In this document: piece by piece, positions 1 to 11,884 of the stretch
Layout of the letters: each line of letters begins with the position of its first letter
How positions within the stretch are numbered: the first letter of the stretch is position 1
Origin: Colletotrichum lupini
Taxonomy: Eukaryota; Ascomycota; Sordariomycetes; Glomerellales; Glomerellaceae
DNA: 64,000 bases
Assembly (NCBI RefSeq): GCF_023278565.1
Contig: NC_064681.1
Location: forward strand, 620,001 to 684,000
Direction: 5' to 3'
Notes under the pieces: generated by a model
The model's input: only the letters and a program-made list of their open reading frames with translations
Told to the model about the DNA's origin: nothing
Databases searched by the model: none
Made by a program: the position numbers and the translations under genes

Positions 1-3000
1 TTCGTTAACTACTCTAGCGCCTCTATTTCGATATTATTATTACTTAATTACTTTAAGAGGTTATATAGCCTCGTAACCGACGGGTACCTAAATCTCTAGT
101 ATAGTCTTCTAAGCTCACTTTCCGTTAGGTAATTAATTAACTTCGTATCGTTAGTAAGCTTTATAAACGCATACCCCTATTATTATTTAACTACTTCGAA
201 GTACTTATTACTAAAGATTATATTCCTCGTATTATTAAATATAATACCTAGTCGATCTATATCTTTTAAATATAAGAAAAATAGGGTATTAATAAGTAAA
301 ATATAAAAAGTTATCGTTCTAAAGTATATCTCTACTTTTACTATACCTAGGGCGACGATTTCCTTGCCTAGGCCGAAACTAATCCTCGTAATACCCGCCG
401 TTAACGTATTAAGTATTACTAATACGATCTTCTATAGTGCCTAAAATTACCCTTTTCCTCTAGTTAACTATTACGATGCCCTAGTATTTAGGATAATTTT
501 ATAAAAATCGTCTAGGCCGTACCTTTCGCTCGTATAGAATACTTATACGAGCTTAGTATTTAAGGGATCTAAGTAGTATAAAAAGGACCTCTCTAACTAC
601 CCCTAAATATACTTAGTACTATGTTCCTTTTCTTTAAATATTAAAAGAGATAGCGTCTTCTCCTTAATTATTAAAATAATAAACTTCGGCCCTATTAAAT
701 TCGCCCTTTCGGCCGCCTCTATATCTATTATCTAAGGGACCTTCCCTTATTATCTATAAATAAAAGCCTACTTATTAAGAGCTTTTACTACCCTTTATTC
801 GTTTAGCCTCGTATATCCTCTAGAGGCTAACGGGGCGAAAAAAGAGTAGTTAATATCTTTAATTTTATCGTAATCTAATTCGTTAGTATAAGGGGTAAGA
901 TCTTCTTTATCTTCCGAATTTCTTATAGGGGGTATATACTTTAGGCCGCTACTTTAGCTACTATTATTAGGTTTTATACCCCCGGATCTGCCCTTATATA
1001 TAATAAGGAATTAGTTAAACCGACGAGGGCTAGTTTTACTATTTACTACCCTCGACTTTCTATACTATTCGTACGATTTAGCACGCTCTTCCTCGGAGTA
1101 GTTACTTAACTAATATCTATCCTTTTTATAAATATAGTATTGCTTTTTTTATTACCTTACTTATAACTTAAATCTCTACTTATTTAACGAATCTAGGCCT
1201 CCTTATTAGTAATTGCCGTATTTAGCCTCTTTTCCTTTCTTATTATACGTTTAATCGACTTAATATTATTAATAAGGGCCGTCGTATACTTAGAAATAAG
1301 TTTAGCGCGGTATTCTTATTTTAATATTAAAGCTAGATCTTAGCCTCGAGTAGAGCGTCTCGTAGTCTTTAGGTACTTAATATAAAGTAATCTTTACCTC
1401 TAATATACGCTAGACTACGGTATAAAAATATCTAACTTTCTACTCGTTTATCCCCTTATTTAGCTAAGTTTTCGCTAGTTTATTAATTCGATTAATAAGC
1501 TCTTCGAGGATCTCTACTCGCAATTTACCCTCTATTATCTTAGCTATAAATATAAAAAAATCGCTCGTAGCTTAGATAGGAGCTCTAGGTTCTTATTATA
1601 AGTCTCGAAGCGGCTTCGGATTACGTTAATTATACTAAGAAAGTCGTTTCGATCGAGATTACGTACCGCTTTATAATAATAATTAAAAGCTTTACTTATA
1701 AGTACGATATTAATTACCGAATAGTACTAATATTCCCTAATTCCGACTTTTTCGTAATAATCGTAAAATATTATTAGGGTTTTTTATAAGACCTTATACT
1801 TCCCCCTAGAGTATAATTTCTCTTTTAAGAAGATCTTTTTAAGGTCTATAAATTACCTCGTATTTATTATTAGATTTTTAATATCTATATACGATCCCTA
1901 TATCGCTACGTACTATTAATAACTTCGGGTCGTCTACCTCCTTTCTTATTAACCGATCGGTACCTAATTTCGTATTAGTAATAGTAACGAGTTATAGATC
2001 GAAATAAGTAAAATTATCGATTATCGTACTTCTAGTACTATATTTAGCCCCGGTATATCCTTTTATAATAATAGATTTCCGTTAGTAATTATAGGGAGGA
2101 AATCTAGATCGTTTACCCTTTTTCTAAATTCGTTAAAGCGATTATACGCTTTATTAACCTATACCTAGTTCTATAATATAAATTCCTCCTTTATAATTAT
2201 TACTATTAGTATTTCGTATAGCTCTTGCGATTATAATTGCGCTAATAATACCCCTCGCCCGTAAAAGAATCTATTAACTACTTTTATAATTCTTAAGCTT
2301 GCGCTCGCGAACTATTCGTTTAGTTAGTAACTAAGGTCGTTTACGATCTTATAGAATAAGGGTTACCCCTATAGCCCCTTTTTTTTATAAACCTTAGTTA
2401 AATAGATTAATACCGCGTTAATTTGCTCGCTATTAAGCTAATCTATAATTCTATATATTTACGTCCCCTAATAATCCGGGTTAATATTTACCTATTTATA
2501 AAGGATTAGGATTCTATTTAGGATCGGGTTTCGTCCTCTTCTTTTTTACCCTAACTCGCTAAGGGGCATGCTCTAGCTTATATTTATATTAGTAGTTACT
2601 AGCGTATTTAATTTTAATAAGGATATATTTAATCCGCGTATTAGTTATAATAAATCCGTACTTTTATTACTTAACGAATTTATTAAGGTCTAAGAGATTC
2701 CCGCTTCTTCTTACCGTCTCGCTACTACTCTCGTTTTTACTATTTTTAGTAATTACTACTACTTTTTTAGATTATTAACTATTATACTTATTAAGATCCT
2801 CCTTTTTGTTTAGTAAAAAAGGGTAAGTTTTAGTAGTTCTTTTTAATAATAATAGTAGTAAACGTTTATATTATTATAAAAAGATATAGTAATTAGTCTC
2901 GGGATCTTTACTAATTACCGATTTCCGCTATCCCGTATACTTCTAGGTTCCTAAGCCTCGTGCTTTTTATAATCTCTAAATAGCTTCCTTCTTTAACCTA

Positions 3001-3841
3001 CCTCTTTTAGGGCGGTATTCCGTAAGAATAATTAAAAATAGACGCCGGGCGGCTCGTAAAAGAGCTATATAAGCTATTAAGAACTATATAGGCCGTTAAG
3101 TATAGTTAACGAAGTTAAGCCCTCTTTCTTATAAGATTATATATTTTAAAGAAATTACTAAAAATACCTATTTATTATTTATACGCAGTAAGGTTAGATA
3201 CTTTAAAGATCTTGTCTTTTACGGCCTCTCAGTACCCTATTTTATATCTTTTAGGCAGTCTTTTTTATAACTTAATTACGGTTAGGTAATTATTACTTAT
3301 TAGTAATCCTTTTTATTACTTAGTTAATTTCTAATTATAGGCCGGCTATAGAAAAGTCGTTTAGTAAAAAAGCTACTCGGGGTAATAGTAAAAAGCTAGT
3401 CGCTTAAGCGGTTCTGTTAATTAATATAGTTTAACGTAGTAAACGTCGACCTCTTATAAGTAGTAAAGGGCTACGATTACTTAATTCTATACGGTATTCG
3501 AGAATCGCCTCCTTTTTTATCTATTTCCGTAAGGTTAATTAGTACAAATCTCCTATCCTATATAGTATTAAGAAGTCGTCTTTTTTATATAGTAAAATAC
3601 CTTACCGATCTACGATAGTAAAATTTAATTACTAATTAGTGTTAATATCCCTATTATAGGGTAGTTAGTTCGAACCGTAGTTAACGAAGAGATTAATTAA
3701 ACTATATAAATATCTACGTAGGTATAAAAAGGAGGTTCTAACTATAGGTTAGGCTAGCTATAATAATCGTAAATAGGGCCCCTAATTAGCCCCTGCGCAG
3801 TTGGCTATATGCCGCGGTCGAATTAGACTTCTAATCCGACA
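1..3841 (-). mobile_element. RIP-degraded Ty1/copia-like LTR retrotransposon, truncated by window edge
   Basis: The block is strongly AT-rich and almost free of CpA and TpG, as expected after RIP. The minus strand keeps decayed coding traces. Around 420-240 it reads ISFGLGKEIVALGIVKVE, followed by a short stretch ending KDIDRLGI. This resembles the retropepsin-like protease region of fungal Ty1/copia polyproteins, recalled from family knowledge. Positions 3841-3640 form a 202-bp LTR with TG..CA ends, which would be the 5' LTR in this orientation. The gag region would lie at about 3600-600. Integrase, reverse transcriptase and the 3' LTR would lie before the window start. Many in-frame stops make it inactive. 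Superfamily assignment rests on the protease trace only. Confidence 0.7.
3640..3841 (-). repeat. 202-bp copia LTR, copy A
   Basis: On the plus strand this unit begins TGTTAATATCCC and ends CTAATCCGACA, giving canonical TG..CA ends. The same 202-bp unit recurs as LTR B (4314-4518) and as a solo LTR at 19737-19938, which fixes its boundaries. It is shared between the long element to its left and the short derivative to its right. Confidence 0.85.
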
Positions 3842-4313
3842 GTTACTTTTACTATTAAATAAGAATATTTACGTTTAGAAATCCCCTTTTTTAATTACGT
3901 AGTACTTTTTTATATTATATTATTAAGCTCGTTCGTTACGCTAATTAATTAGGTAGGTAGTTATTATATAGGTATTTCCTTTTACTAATTTAACTAGTTA
4001 ATTTCTAATTACGGGCTAGTTATAAAAAAGTCGTTTAGTAAAAAAGCTACTCGGGGCGACGGTAAAAGGCTAGTTACTTAAGTAGTTCCGTTAATTAACG
4101 TAATTTAATATAATAAACATCGACCTCTCGTAAGTAATAAAGGGCTATAATTACTTAATTCCGTATAGTATTCGAGAATTACTTCTTTTTTTATTTATTT
4201 TTATAAAGTTAATTAGTATAAATCTCTTATTCCGTGTAGTATTAAGAGGTCGTCTTTTTTATATAATAAGATACCTTACCGATCTATAATAATAAAATTT
4301 AATTACTAATTAG

Positions 4314-4518
4314 TATTAATATCCTTATTATAAAGTAGTTAGTTTAAACCGTAGTTAACGAAGAGATTAATTAAATTATATAAATATCTACGTAGTAAGT
4401 ATAAAAAAGAGGTTCTAACCGTAAATTAGGCTAGCTACGATAATTATAAATAGGGCCCCTAATTAGCCCCTGCGTAGTCGGCTATATACCGTAGTTAAAT
4501 TAAACTTCTAATCCGACA
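4314..4518 (-). repeat. ~205-bp copia LTR, copy B
   Basis: This is homologous to LTR A, with a few extra bases near 4395 and with its first TG changed to TA by RIP. It ends CTAATCCGACA at 4518. There the base composition changes abruptly to ordinary sequence containing CpA and TpG, which marks the edge of the element. Confidence 0.8.
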
Positions 4519-7500
4519 CTCACAGGGCCGCGGCATAAATATTTCCACATTAGTGGCTTCGGCATAGCAATTCTGTGGCAGGCTAACCAGTAGCAGCTGA
4601 ACATTCCACCGCGAGAAGCTAGCCAGGTTAGTGCTCTTGCGAGACAACCTGGCTCCAGCCGTTAAGATGAGCCGAGTGGCGTATTTGCAATCAACTGGGG
4701 TTACAACGGGCTTTGACGTCAGGTCCAAACATCTTCTAGAAATGCTTCAGCCGTTGCATTTCTCGTCATCGAACCTTCACCACAACTTCGTAGTAGACGG
4801 ATTCCCTAGCACAATTCTCTGCGTAGGGTTGGAGGATATGAAGCTGCGGAGGCTTTGGGGCAGAGAGTTACAATTGCGAGACGGTTATCCTGCCCTAAGA
4901 CTGCTGCGGCTGAGAGCGGGAGAAAACAAATGCCAAGTCTAGGTATCCGAGAAGGCGAGTTTGGTTACACAAAAAGGACCCGAAACCAAATTGGATGACA
5001 GGAGAAGGCTTGTGGCGGGTTGCGCGCGGTATGACACTGTCATATTAAGGTTAAACAAAATATCCGTCAGCCAGGAGTGCAGGGGTCGGTCTGGTTGTAG
5101 ATATTGGGTAGACTTTGAGGTCTATCCTTACTTGAGTGAATCATTTCAAGGGGCCATGCTAGCCGTAGGAAAGACAGTGACAAGGTAGCCAGGTGATAAC
5201 AGACTGGCCTCACTCGTGTAACCAGCCAGCAAATTTCCTCAAAGATGGACACGAGCGACAGAACGGCGCGGAGTTACCGCAAAGAAGCCTGGAAGGTGCA
5301 TTAAGGTGCGGGAGGAGAGCGGATGAGGCTGTTGTAGTCTGCCTGGCGGTCTCACTAGATTTCAGCTAGCAAAAGAACGTAACCACAACCTCGAAGGATC
5401 TGGAAAGCTATCCGCCAACTCGTTCGTATTTGGCAGCTCTGCCTCAGGGCTGAGAGCTAGTGCGAAGAAACTGACTGGGGCATGGTGCCCGAGACTCCCG
5501 TTTAGGCGTACAGTGCCAGATTCTGTCGTAGGGTCGGAACGGGTCCGCGCGAGTGAAAGAAGCATGATTTCGTGAAGATGGGGAAGCCGAAGGCCCGAAA
5601 ACCATCTGGGTCGAGCGATGCCCGCTTTGGCTTTGCGGTGCCGAATCAATTTCGCGAGCTAGGCGAGCCATGCTGGGGCTGGGAAAATCGGAATCTTTGG
5701 TTTCTCCACTGCGGGTTCCATTCCAAGGGAGATCTGCGCCCCTGCAGCTTCAACGATCAGGCTCTGGGTACACTGAGACTGAGAGTCACGAGGTGCCACG
5801 GAGAAGGAAGGGCAGGACTATTGGAAATTCAATCAAAATCGGGTGCCAAGACCTGTGCACGGCATTGTGGTAACAATAGCGTGGGCAGAGCCTGTGGCCT
5901 CGTCCGGTTTTCCTCTGGGTTTTGAGCGTCATCGACTGGCTTACCGGCGGAAACCGCCTACGCTAGCGAGAAACAGCGCGGTGGCTTGAGGGGCGGATGG
6001 AGGCTTGCCCGAGTCACGACAGCAGGCTGGCTTCAAGTCCTTGTATCGACGTCGATCGCCTCAATCCTTTATTGCCCGGTTAAATCCCGACAGAGGCTGC
6101 AGCTCCTTGAAGTCAGGAGGTGTGCCACTGCAAGCCAACAGAGGCCGTTTGCTTCGATGCCACGACAGCCAAGACTGATGAATAGCAGCCGAGCATCGAA
6201 TAGTGTTGGTGTCAAAGACAATTGTGCATGTGCCTATGGCAGACTAGCGACTGGAAAACCGGCCGAGACGGATAGCGGCGTGGCCGCATAGCTGCCATGG
6301 CCTTTGTGCAGTTTCGAGAAAAGAGATGCCAAGGGAACCTTTCGAGTTTACGAATACATAGATATTCGTCCGGATATGTTGGCGAGGGATCGCGGGGAGA
6401 GAGATGAGGTGACGGCGCGGACGGGCCCCTGGAGGGCCTGTGTGCACTAAGGTACCTAATAAGAAAGAACCTTGGTTTTAGTTAGGCTAATGCGCGCGAC
6501 AGCGACCATTCTTGGCTTTGGCCTTGAAATATCGTTGAAAGATGGTTTACTCAAGTTTCTGACTAAAGAGGGTCGAGGGTGATCGTTGGTAAAGAGAGGG
6601 TGTACGGATGTCGTCGTAATCCTCCCGCCACGACATCCAGTCAGGAAGAGGCTGGGCGTGCTGATGGTGGACCAGCCACACGTGTCTCAAAGAAAGCGAT
6701 GCAGTGGTGACAGCCGAGAGATGCCAAACACCAATCGATGATTCGCAAGAGGAACTCTTTGACGAGGGCCAGTATTGCTCTGACACGCTGAGCATGCCGA
6801 CAGCCCAGGCAGAGAGACAAGACAGCGACGGGGATGGGGCCAAGGTTTGTGCTGTGCATTGGATGTCAGTCATCCATCCACCGGGAGCTTCGATGTGGTC
6901 GTGCCGAAAGCCGGCGCCTTCCTGGAGGGGGCTGTGCACGGCCGTTGCTTCCGTTGCCACGTCTGGGCTGCTTGCTGGCGCCAGTTTCTGGTGGGAAGTG
7001 GCGCCTGGATCCTTTGCTGGTGTCTTGCGGTAAGAATTAGGTACCTGTCATGGTCAGTATTTCGAGAGCAAGTGGTGAAGTGAAGACGAGTACCTTGGTC
7101 ATACCTTAATTATGTGAGTGCCGGTGCAGGTAGAACAGAGAGGACGAACCTGCCTCAATAGAGTGCACACGATGCTGGCAATATCCCGGTCGTCGGTCAT
7201 TGCTTTCGCGGGGGATGATGCATGCGCTGCCCAAAAAAGGCTGTCGCTTCCTTCCCCTTCCCATTCTGTGGTCAACAGTTAATTGTTGCCAAACCCTTGG
7301 GATTTCCAATCCTGGGAAGGTGAGAAGGAGCGATATTCAGGGACTGGGCTTGCTGCTTCAACCCATCATCTGGATGTTTGGGCCAATTGGAAATTGTATT
7401 GAAAGCAGGTCCCCGCAGTTCTCCAGGAACCAACGAATGAAATCTTTGTGTGGCTGGCAGTTGCCTGGTGTGTAAGCATGGCAATGCCTGCTGAGTCTGT

Positions 7501-8179
7501 TGGCGGTCTCAGCAGAGTTCGGCTGAGCTCAGCCTCAAGAGAGCTCCTTCCCGCACCAGCTTTGGACGGAGTTAAAGGTACTCTTTTGCAGGCCCCACCA
7601 CCAAAAAGTACATTACTTGGTCAGCAATGACGGCACTACGCCCACACAGTGCAGTGCAGTGCCACTCTCCCGCGCCTTCCTTGCCAAATTCAGTGAGGTC
7701 ACCAACGCACCTGCAGTCACTACTGCCCCCGGTCGATTGCCTTCCAGCTGTGCCTTCTTCCCTGGGGGCGGTCTCTCGGTGATGCAGGCGCCTAGACAAA
7801 CACAGCTCGCGTATCCATACCGGTACTCCTCCACGCCTTCCTTGGCCTCTCCTTTCCCAATCCACGCTACGAGTCTGGGCAACCAATCTGCCAAGGCACC
7901 ACCCTCAGTCCTTAAAAGCATTGCCATCCCACTTCTTTTTCTTTGGCCTCCCCCCAGTCGCCGTCGTCGTCTCCCCAGTCACCAGCATTTCGTGTTTTTG
8001 GCATATCTATCGAATTCGGTTCTCGTGGCTTGGAATCCTGCATTTGCGAATCTGCATCTACAAACTCTCGCCGGCATTTTTTAGACAACGAACGTTCACA
8101 ACGTCACATCGCTAGACGTACACCACCCCGACGACATCGATCCGGAACCCCCAAAACCGAGTAGGACCCGAATATCGCA
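4519..8179. other. Gene-free stretch between copia block and aspartic protease gene
   Basis: Base composition is ordinary and there is no RIP signature. Several short open frames exist on both strands (longest about 155 codons at 7617-8084). None shows a recognisable domain, signal peptide plus intron structure, or conserved motif. The last 300 bp or so are pyrimidine-rich and probably hold the promoter and leader of the protease gene that starts at 8180. Confidence 0.5.
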
Positions 8180-9715
8180 ATGGTTGCTCGTAGCCTGACT
8201 CTTGCCGCCCTCGCGGCAAGCGCATCCGCTCTATCGGCTCGTCGCGACGATACACAGTCTTCTGGTGGTGTCGGTGCCATTTCTTTGCCTGTCTACCAAG
8301 ACGTCAGACTGCACCCTCTGGACAAGCTGCGCAGAAGACAGGTCTCAGATACAGACGCCCCAGTTCTCAACGTGACGACGACTACTTATTTGATTGAGCG
8401 TGAGTATTCTCCTAGGCGCTTGAAATCCAACCAAATTTACTAATCATTGTTCTTAGTGAACATTGGTACGCCCGGCCAAGACACAAAGGTTGCCATTGAC
8501 ACTGGTTCCTCCGAACTCTGGGTCAACCCCAATTGCGCCAACGCTGGCAGCAGCGCACAGACACAATCCTGCAGAGCCAATGGCCAGTACGACCCTCAAG
8601 ACTCTTCGACTTCGTCTGTTTATCGCCAGACAGGTCGCATTAAGTATGGAAAGGGAGAGGTCGTTCTGCAGTATGTCAGCGATAACATCACGCTTCCCGG
8701 CAGCGGTATGTGCTACCTCGCTCTGGCGCCTGATCAACCCACTAATCACAATTTACAGACATTGCACTGAGAGACACAATTTTTGGCTATGCCACTGATA
8801 GTGTTGACCTTAACAGAGGTATCCTCGGCCTGAGCTTCGGCGAGGCGACCAACAACACTGGGTACCCGACCGTTCTTGACGAGATGAAGGCCCAGAACAT
8901 CGTTGAGTCTCTCACCATTGGTATCGCGCTCGGAACCAAGGACGAGAAGACGGGTAGCGGTCTCATTTCCTTCGGCGGTGTCGACACGAAGAAATTCAGT
9001 GGCACCCTGCACTCGGCGCCCATCCTTGGGCCTCAGAACAACGAGAACCTGTGGAGGTGAGTAATTACTCTTCTATTATTTACGACAATGGCTGATTGAA
9101 TTTCTTAGGTACTGGGTTCAGCTGGATTCTGTGGGCCTGAGCAAGTCGGGAAGCAGCTCCAAGACTTACGCCAACTCTCAATTCCCCGTCTTCTTCGACA
9201 CTGGCGCCACCCTGAGCTATCTTCCCTCAGCCATCGTCGACTCACTCGGATCTGATTTGGGAGGCCAGCTTGACTCATCCGTCAACATGTATGTGGTACC
9301 TTGCAGCACCACAGGCACCATCGACTTCAAGTTTGGCGACTACACCATGAAGGTGCCCATTCAGGAGTTCATCTGGAACGTGGGCAACAACCAGTGTGTC
9401 CTCGGAGCTGATAAGGCAACCGACGGCTCGTACCTACTTGGTGACTCGTTCCTCCGTTCGACTTATGTTGTTTTCGACCAGGAGACACCCGCCCTCCACT
9501 TTGCCCCCTACAACAACTGCGGTTCGAACCTTCAGAAGATTCCCCTGGGCGCGAATGCGGCGGCAAAGTTCACTGGCGAGTGCTCTACCTCCACTGCCCC
9601 CAGTGGTAGCAACCCGACTGGTACCGGCAACGCTGCTGGCCGCTCAACATCCACCAACCTCTGGCTTGCAGCTGGTGCTTTGGTCGGCGTACAAACTTTC
9701 ATGTCCTTCCTTTAA
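8180..9715 (+). CDS. GPI-anchored aspartic protease (yapsin/candidapepsin type)
   Basis: Pepsin-family (A1) endopeptidase predicted to act at the cell surface. It has four exons: 8180-8399, 8457-8705, 8759-9056 and 9109-9715. Introns are 57, 53 and 52 nt with GT..AG ends, and splicing gives 457 residues. Seen in the sequence: a hydrophobic signal peptide at about 1-19, a propeptide with a polybasic RRR at 51-53 as a likely maturation site, catalytic DTGSS at Asp88, and the second catalytic DTGAT at Asp286. The C-terminus is rich in Ser, Thr and Gly, then has a hydrophobic tail (about 438-457) typical of a GPI signal. Length and two-motif layout fit yapsins and fungal OpsB-like proteases, which process or shed wall proteins. 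All active-site residues are intact. Exact substrate is unknown. Confidence 0.93.
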
Positions 9716-10735
9716 ATCCGCATACATAATTGAACGGCTGAATATCACTGCATGAATCGGGAGTTGGGGCAGGATCAAGAAGGTCGCCACGTTGGCGAAT
9801 AGATGATGACGAATCGAGCCTCCTGTACATGGCGGATCGCTTTATACCCTCTTTCCCTGGCCATGGGACTACATAGTTTCTGTTATTGATTAATGAACAA
9901 CTGAAACCCACAGTGGTTTCTAGATTATCTCACGACACTTGTGTTTTTCAGTTGAATCGTGATGTGACGTGAGGAATAGCTGCGACTTCTTTTAGTAACT
10001 GGACGGTCGGACTTATTTCTGTGTGAGAGGTACTGTGGATGACAGTAAATAATGATAAAATATGGGCGAAAATCCCTTTCTGGTTCAGCTTAAATCGCAT
10101 TCGCGATATTTGTCTTGACAGGGGAAGAAAGAAAGCAACAGCACTGTCCGTTGAGAACGCGATTGAAGCAACTCTTATTCCAAGCAATTATATCCGAGAT
10201 CGAGCTATCGATCGGGGTGCGCAAACCCCAACATGGTTAGGATTAACAATAATGATCGCAAAGCTGCCAAGATCTGATAGAAATATGACAGTTTGAGAAA
10301 GCATAAATGATCAGTGCATTCTTGGGAGCTGCTGGTTCGTCCCGAGTTGTGAGGGAGGTGCGGGATGTCAAGGTTGGACCCTGTCTGCATCTCGTTCTTG
10401 CCCAATCTGGACATGCAGCACATGGCAGGATGCCTCCTTCCCAAACTGGTGATGAATACACTCACTTCCTGCCTTTGGAGAATCACCATTGATGAGAGTT
10501 GAATGTAGACTCTACGCGTGTGGATCTCTGGCTCCCTCTTTTTCTTTGACCTTCATCCTCTTCGCCGACTGATCAACCCATTCTTTTCCTGCATCGCCCT
10601 TTGTCACCTACCTACTCACATCTCTACCCTGTTCCTGTTCCTTTACTCTTGCGAGACTTTTGTCGCAGCTACACCTTTTGCCGCCTCAGATATCTTACCT
10701 AGGCACGGGCAAGCACCAACAGATCGACCGTCGAA
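9716..10735. other. Intergenic region between protease and GH17 genes
   Basis: This holds the 3' region of the protease gene and the 5' region of the GH17 gene. The last 200 bp before 10736 are C/T-rich, as is common in fungal leaders. Short open frames on both strands show no recognisable features. Confidence 0.5.
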
Positions 10736-11884
10736 ATGCGCTCCACCTCAGTCCTCGCCGCCTTGCTGGCCTCTGCCCCTGGACTGGTCCTCGCATCCGG
10801 ACATCTGGGCTTCGCTCTCGGTTCGAAGCAGCCGGGCGGGCAGTGCAAGTACCAGGCAGACTACGAAGCGGACTTCAGGGCCATCCGAGATGCTTCGGGA
10901 AGCAGCATCGTCCGCATCTATGCTGCTGACCAGTGCAACACTGCCCAGTACATTCTTCCCGCAGCCAAGAAGGAAGAATTCCAGGTGATTCTGGGCATTT
11001 GGTAGACCAACCTCGTCCGGCGATATACTTCACTTTACCCCAAATCGAGTGAAGCTTATTGGGAAAGTGCTCCCGCTGACTCGGACAGGCCCGATACCGA
11101 AGAGTCGTACGCCGCCGACAAGGCTGCAATTCTGAAGCACACACCCGGCTACGAGGACCAAGTCTACGCCATCACTGTCGGATCCGAGTCCATGTACCGC
11201 GGCAACTTCACCGGCACCGAGCTGGCGGACAAGATCAAGGACATGAAGAAGGCGGCCCCGCTCTTCAAGATCGGTACCGCGGACAGCTGGAACAAGTACC
11301 AAGACGGCACGGCCGATGCCGTCATCAAGGAGGCCGACATTCTTCTGACCAACGCCTTTTCCTACTGGCAGGGTCAGACGCGCGACAACGCCACTGCTTG
11401 CTTCTTCGACTCCATCATGCAGGCGTTTGGACGCATCCAGAGCGTCAGTGAATCGCTCACCAAGCCTGAGCTGTGGGTTGGGGAGACGGGTAAGTCGAAC
11501 TGCTTCACTCATCACTCTGATCTTGGTGGTTGCCTCTTCGGTGATATTCATCACCTATGTCATACATTCTGAGCAGTGACCGCCATACCGAATGGTTCTA
11601 CACGGTCATCGTGAACGAGTTGCTGACAAGATCGACTGAAATTAGGTTGGCCCAGTGAAGGTGCAAAGTATCAGCAGGCGATCCCGGGACAAGACAACGC
11701 TCAGGCTTTCTACGACTCTGGTGTCTGCGGTATGGTCAACTGGGGCTTCAACGTGTTCTTCTTCGAGGCCTTTGACGAGCCCTGGAAGCCACATGCCATT
11801 GGTGAAGATGGCAGTGAGGCACCTGAGACTCACTGGGGCGGAATGAAGGCCGATCGTGCCCCCAAGTACCCCCTCAGATGTTGA
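10736..11884 (+). CDS. BGL2: GH17 beta-1,3-glucanase/glucanosyltransferase, Bgl2-like
   Basis: Secreted cell-wall enzyme that cuts and religates beta-1,3-glucan. It has three exons: 10736-11001, 11089-11489 and 11646-11884. Introns are 87 and 156 nt; an unspliced reading would hit TAG just after residue 89. The product is 301 residues, close to yeast Bgl2. Seen: signal peptide at 1-20, a GH17 barrel start (HLGFALGSK), RIYAADQCN, acid/base Glu122 in TVGSES, LTNAFSYWQGQT, nucleophile Glu221 in WVGETGWP, FEAFDEPWK, and a C-terminal KYPLRC matching the KYSLDC end of Bgl2. The last motif and overall colinearity make Bgl2 a better match than Scw4, EglC or other GH17 branches. There is no GPI tail. 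Both catalytic glutamates are present. Confidence 0.93.

Larger units (their letters stand above)
3640..4518 (-). mobile_element. Internally deleted (TRIM-like) derivative of the copia element
   Basis: Two LTR copies (3640-3841 and 4314-4518) flank only about 472 bp of internal sequence. The part of this interior next to LTR B (about 3985-4313) is homologous to the sequence next to LTR A (about 3310-3639). It therefore carries the same element end and lacks the coding middle. The arrangement is LTR B - short interior - LTR A - long element. This is what unequal or LTR-LTR recombination between tandem copies, or a terminal-repeat-in-miniature derivative, would leave. RIP has hit both copies. 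Confidence 0.65.

Noticed and set aside
7617..8084. 155-codon open frame just upstream of the aspartic protease
   Set aside because: It lies in the pyrimidine-rich promoter/leader, with no domain and no plausible splice to the protease.
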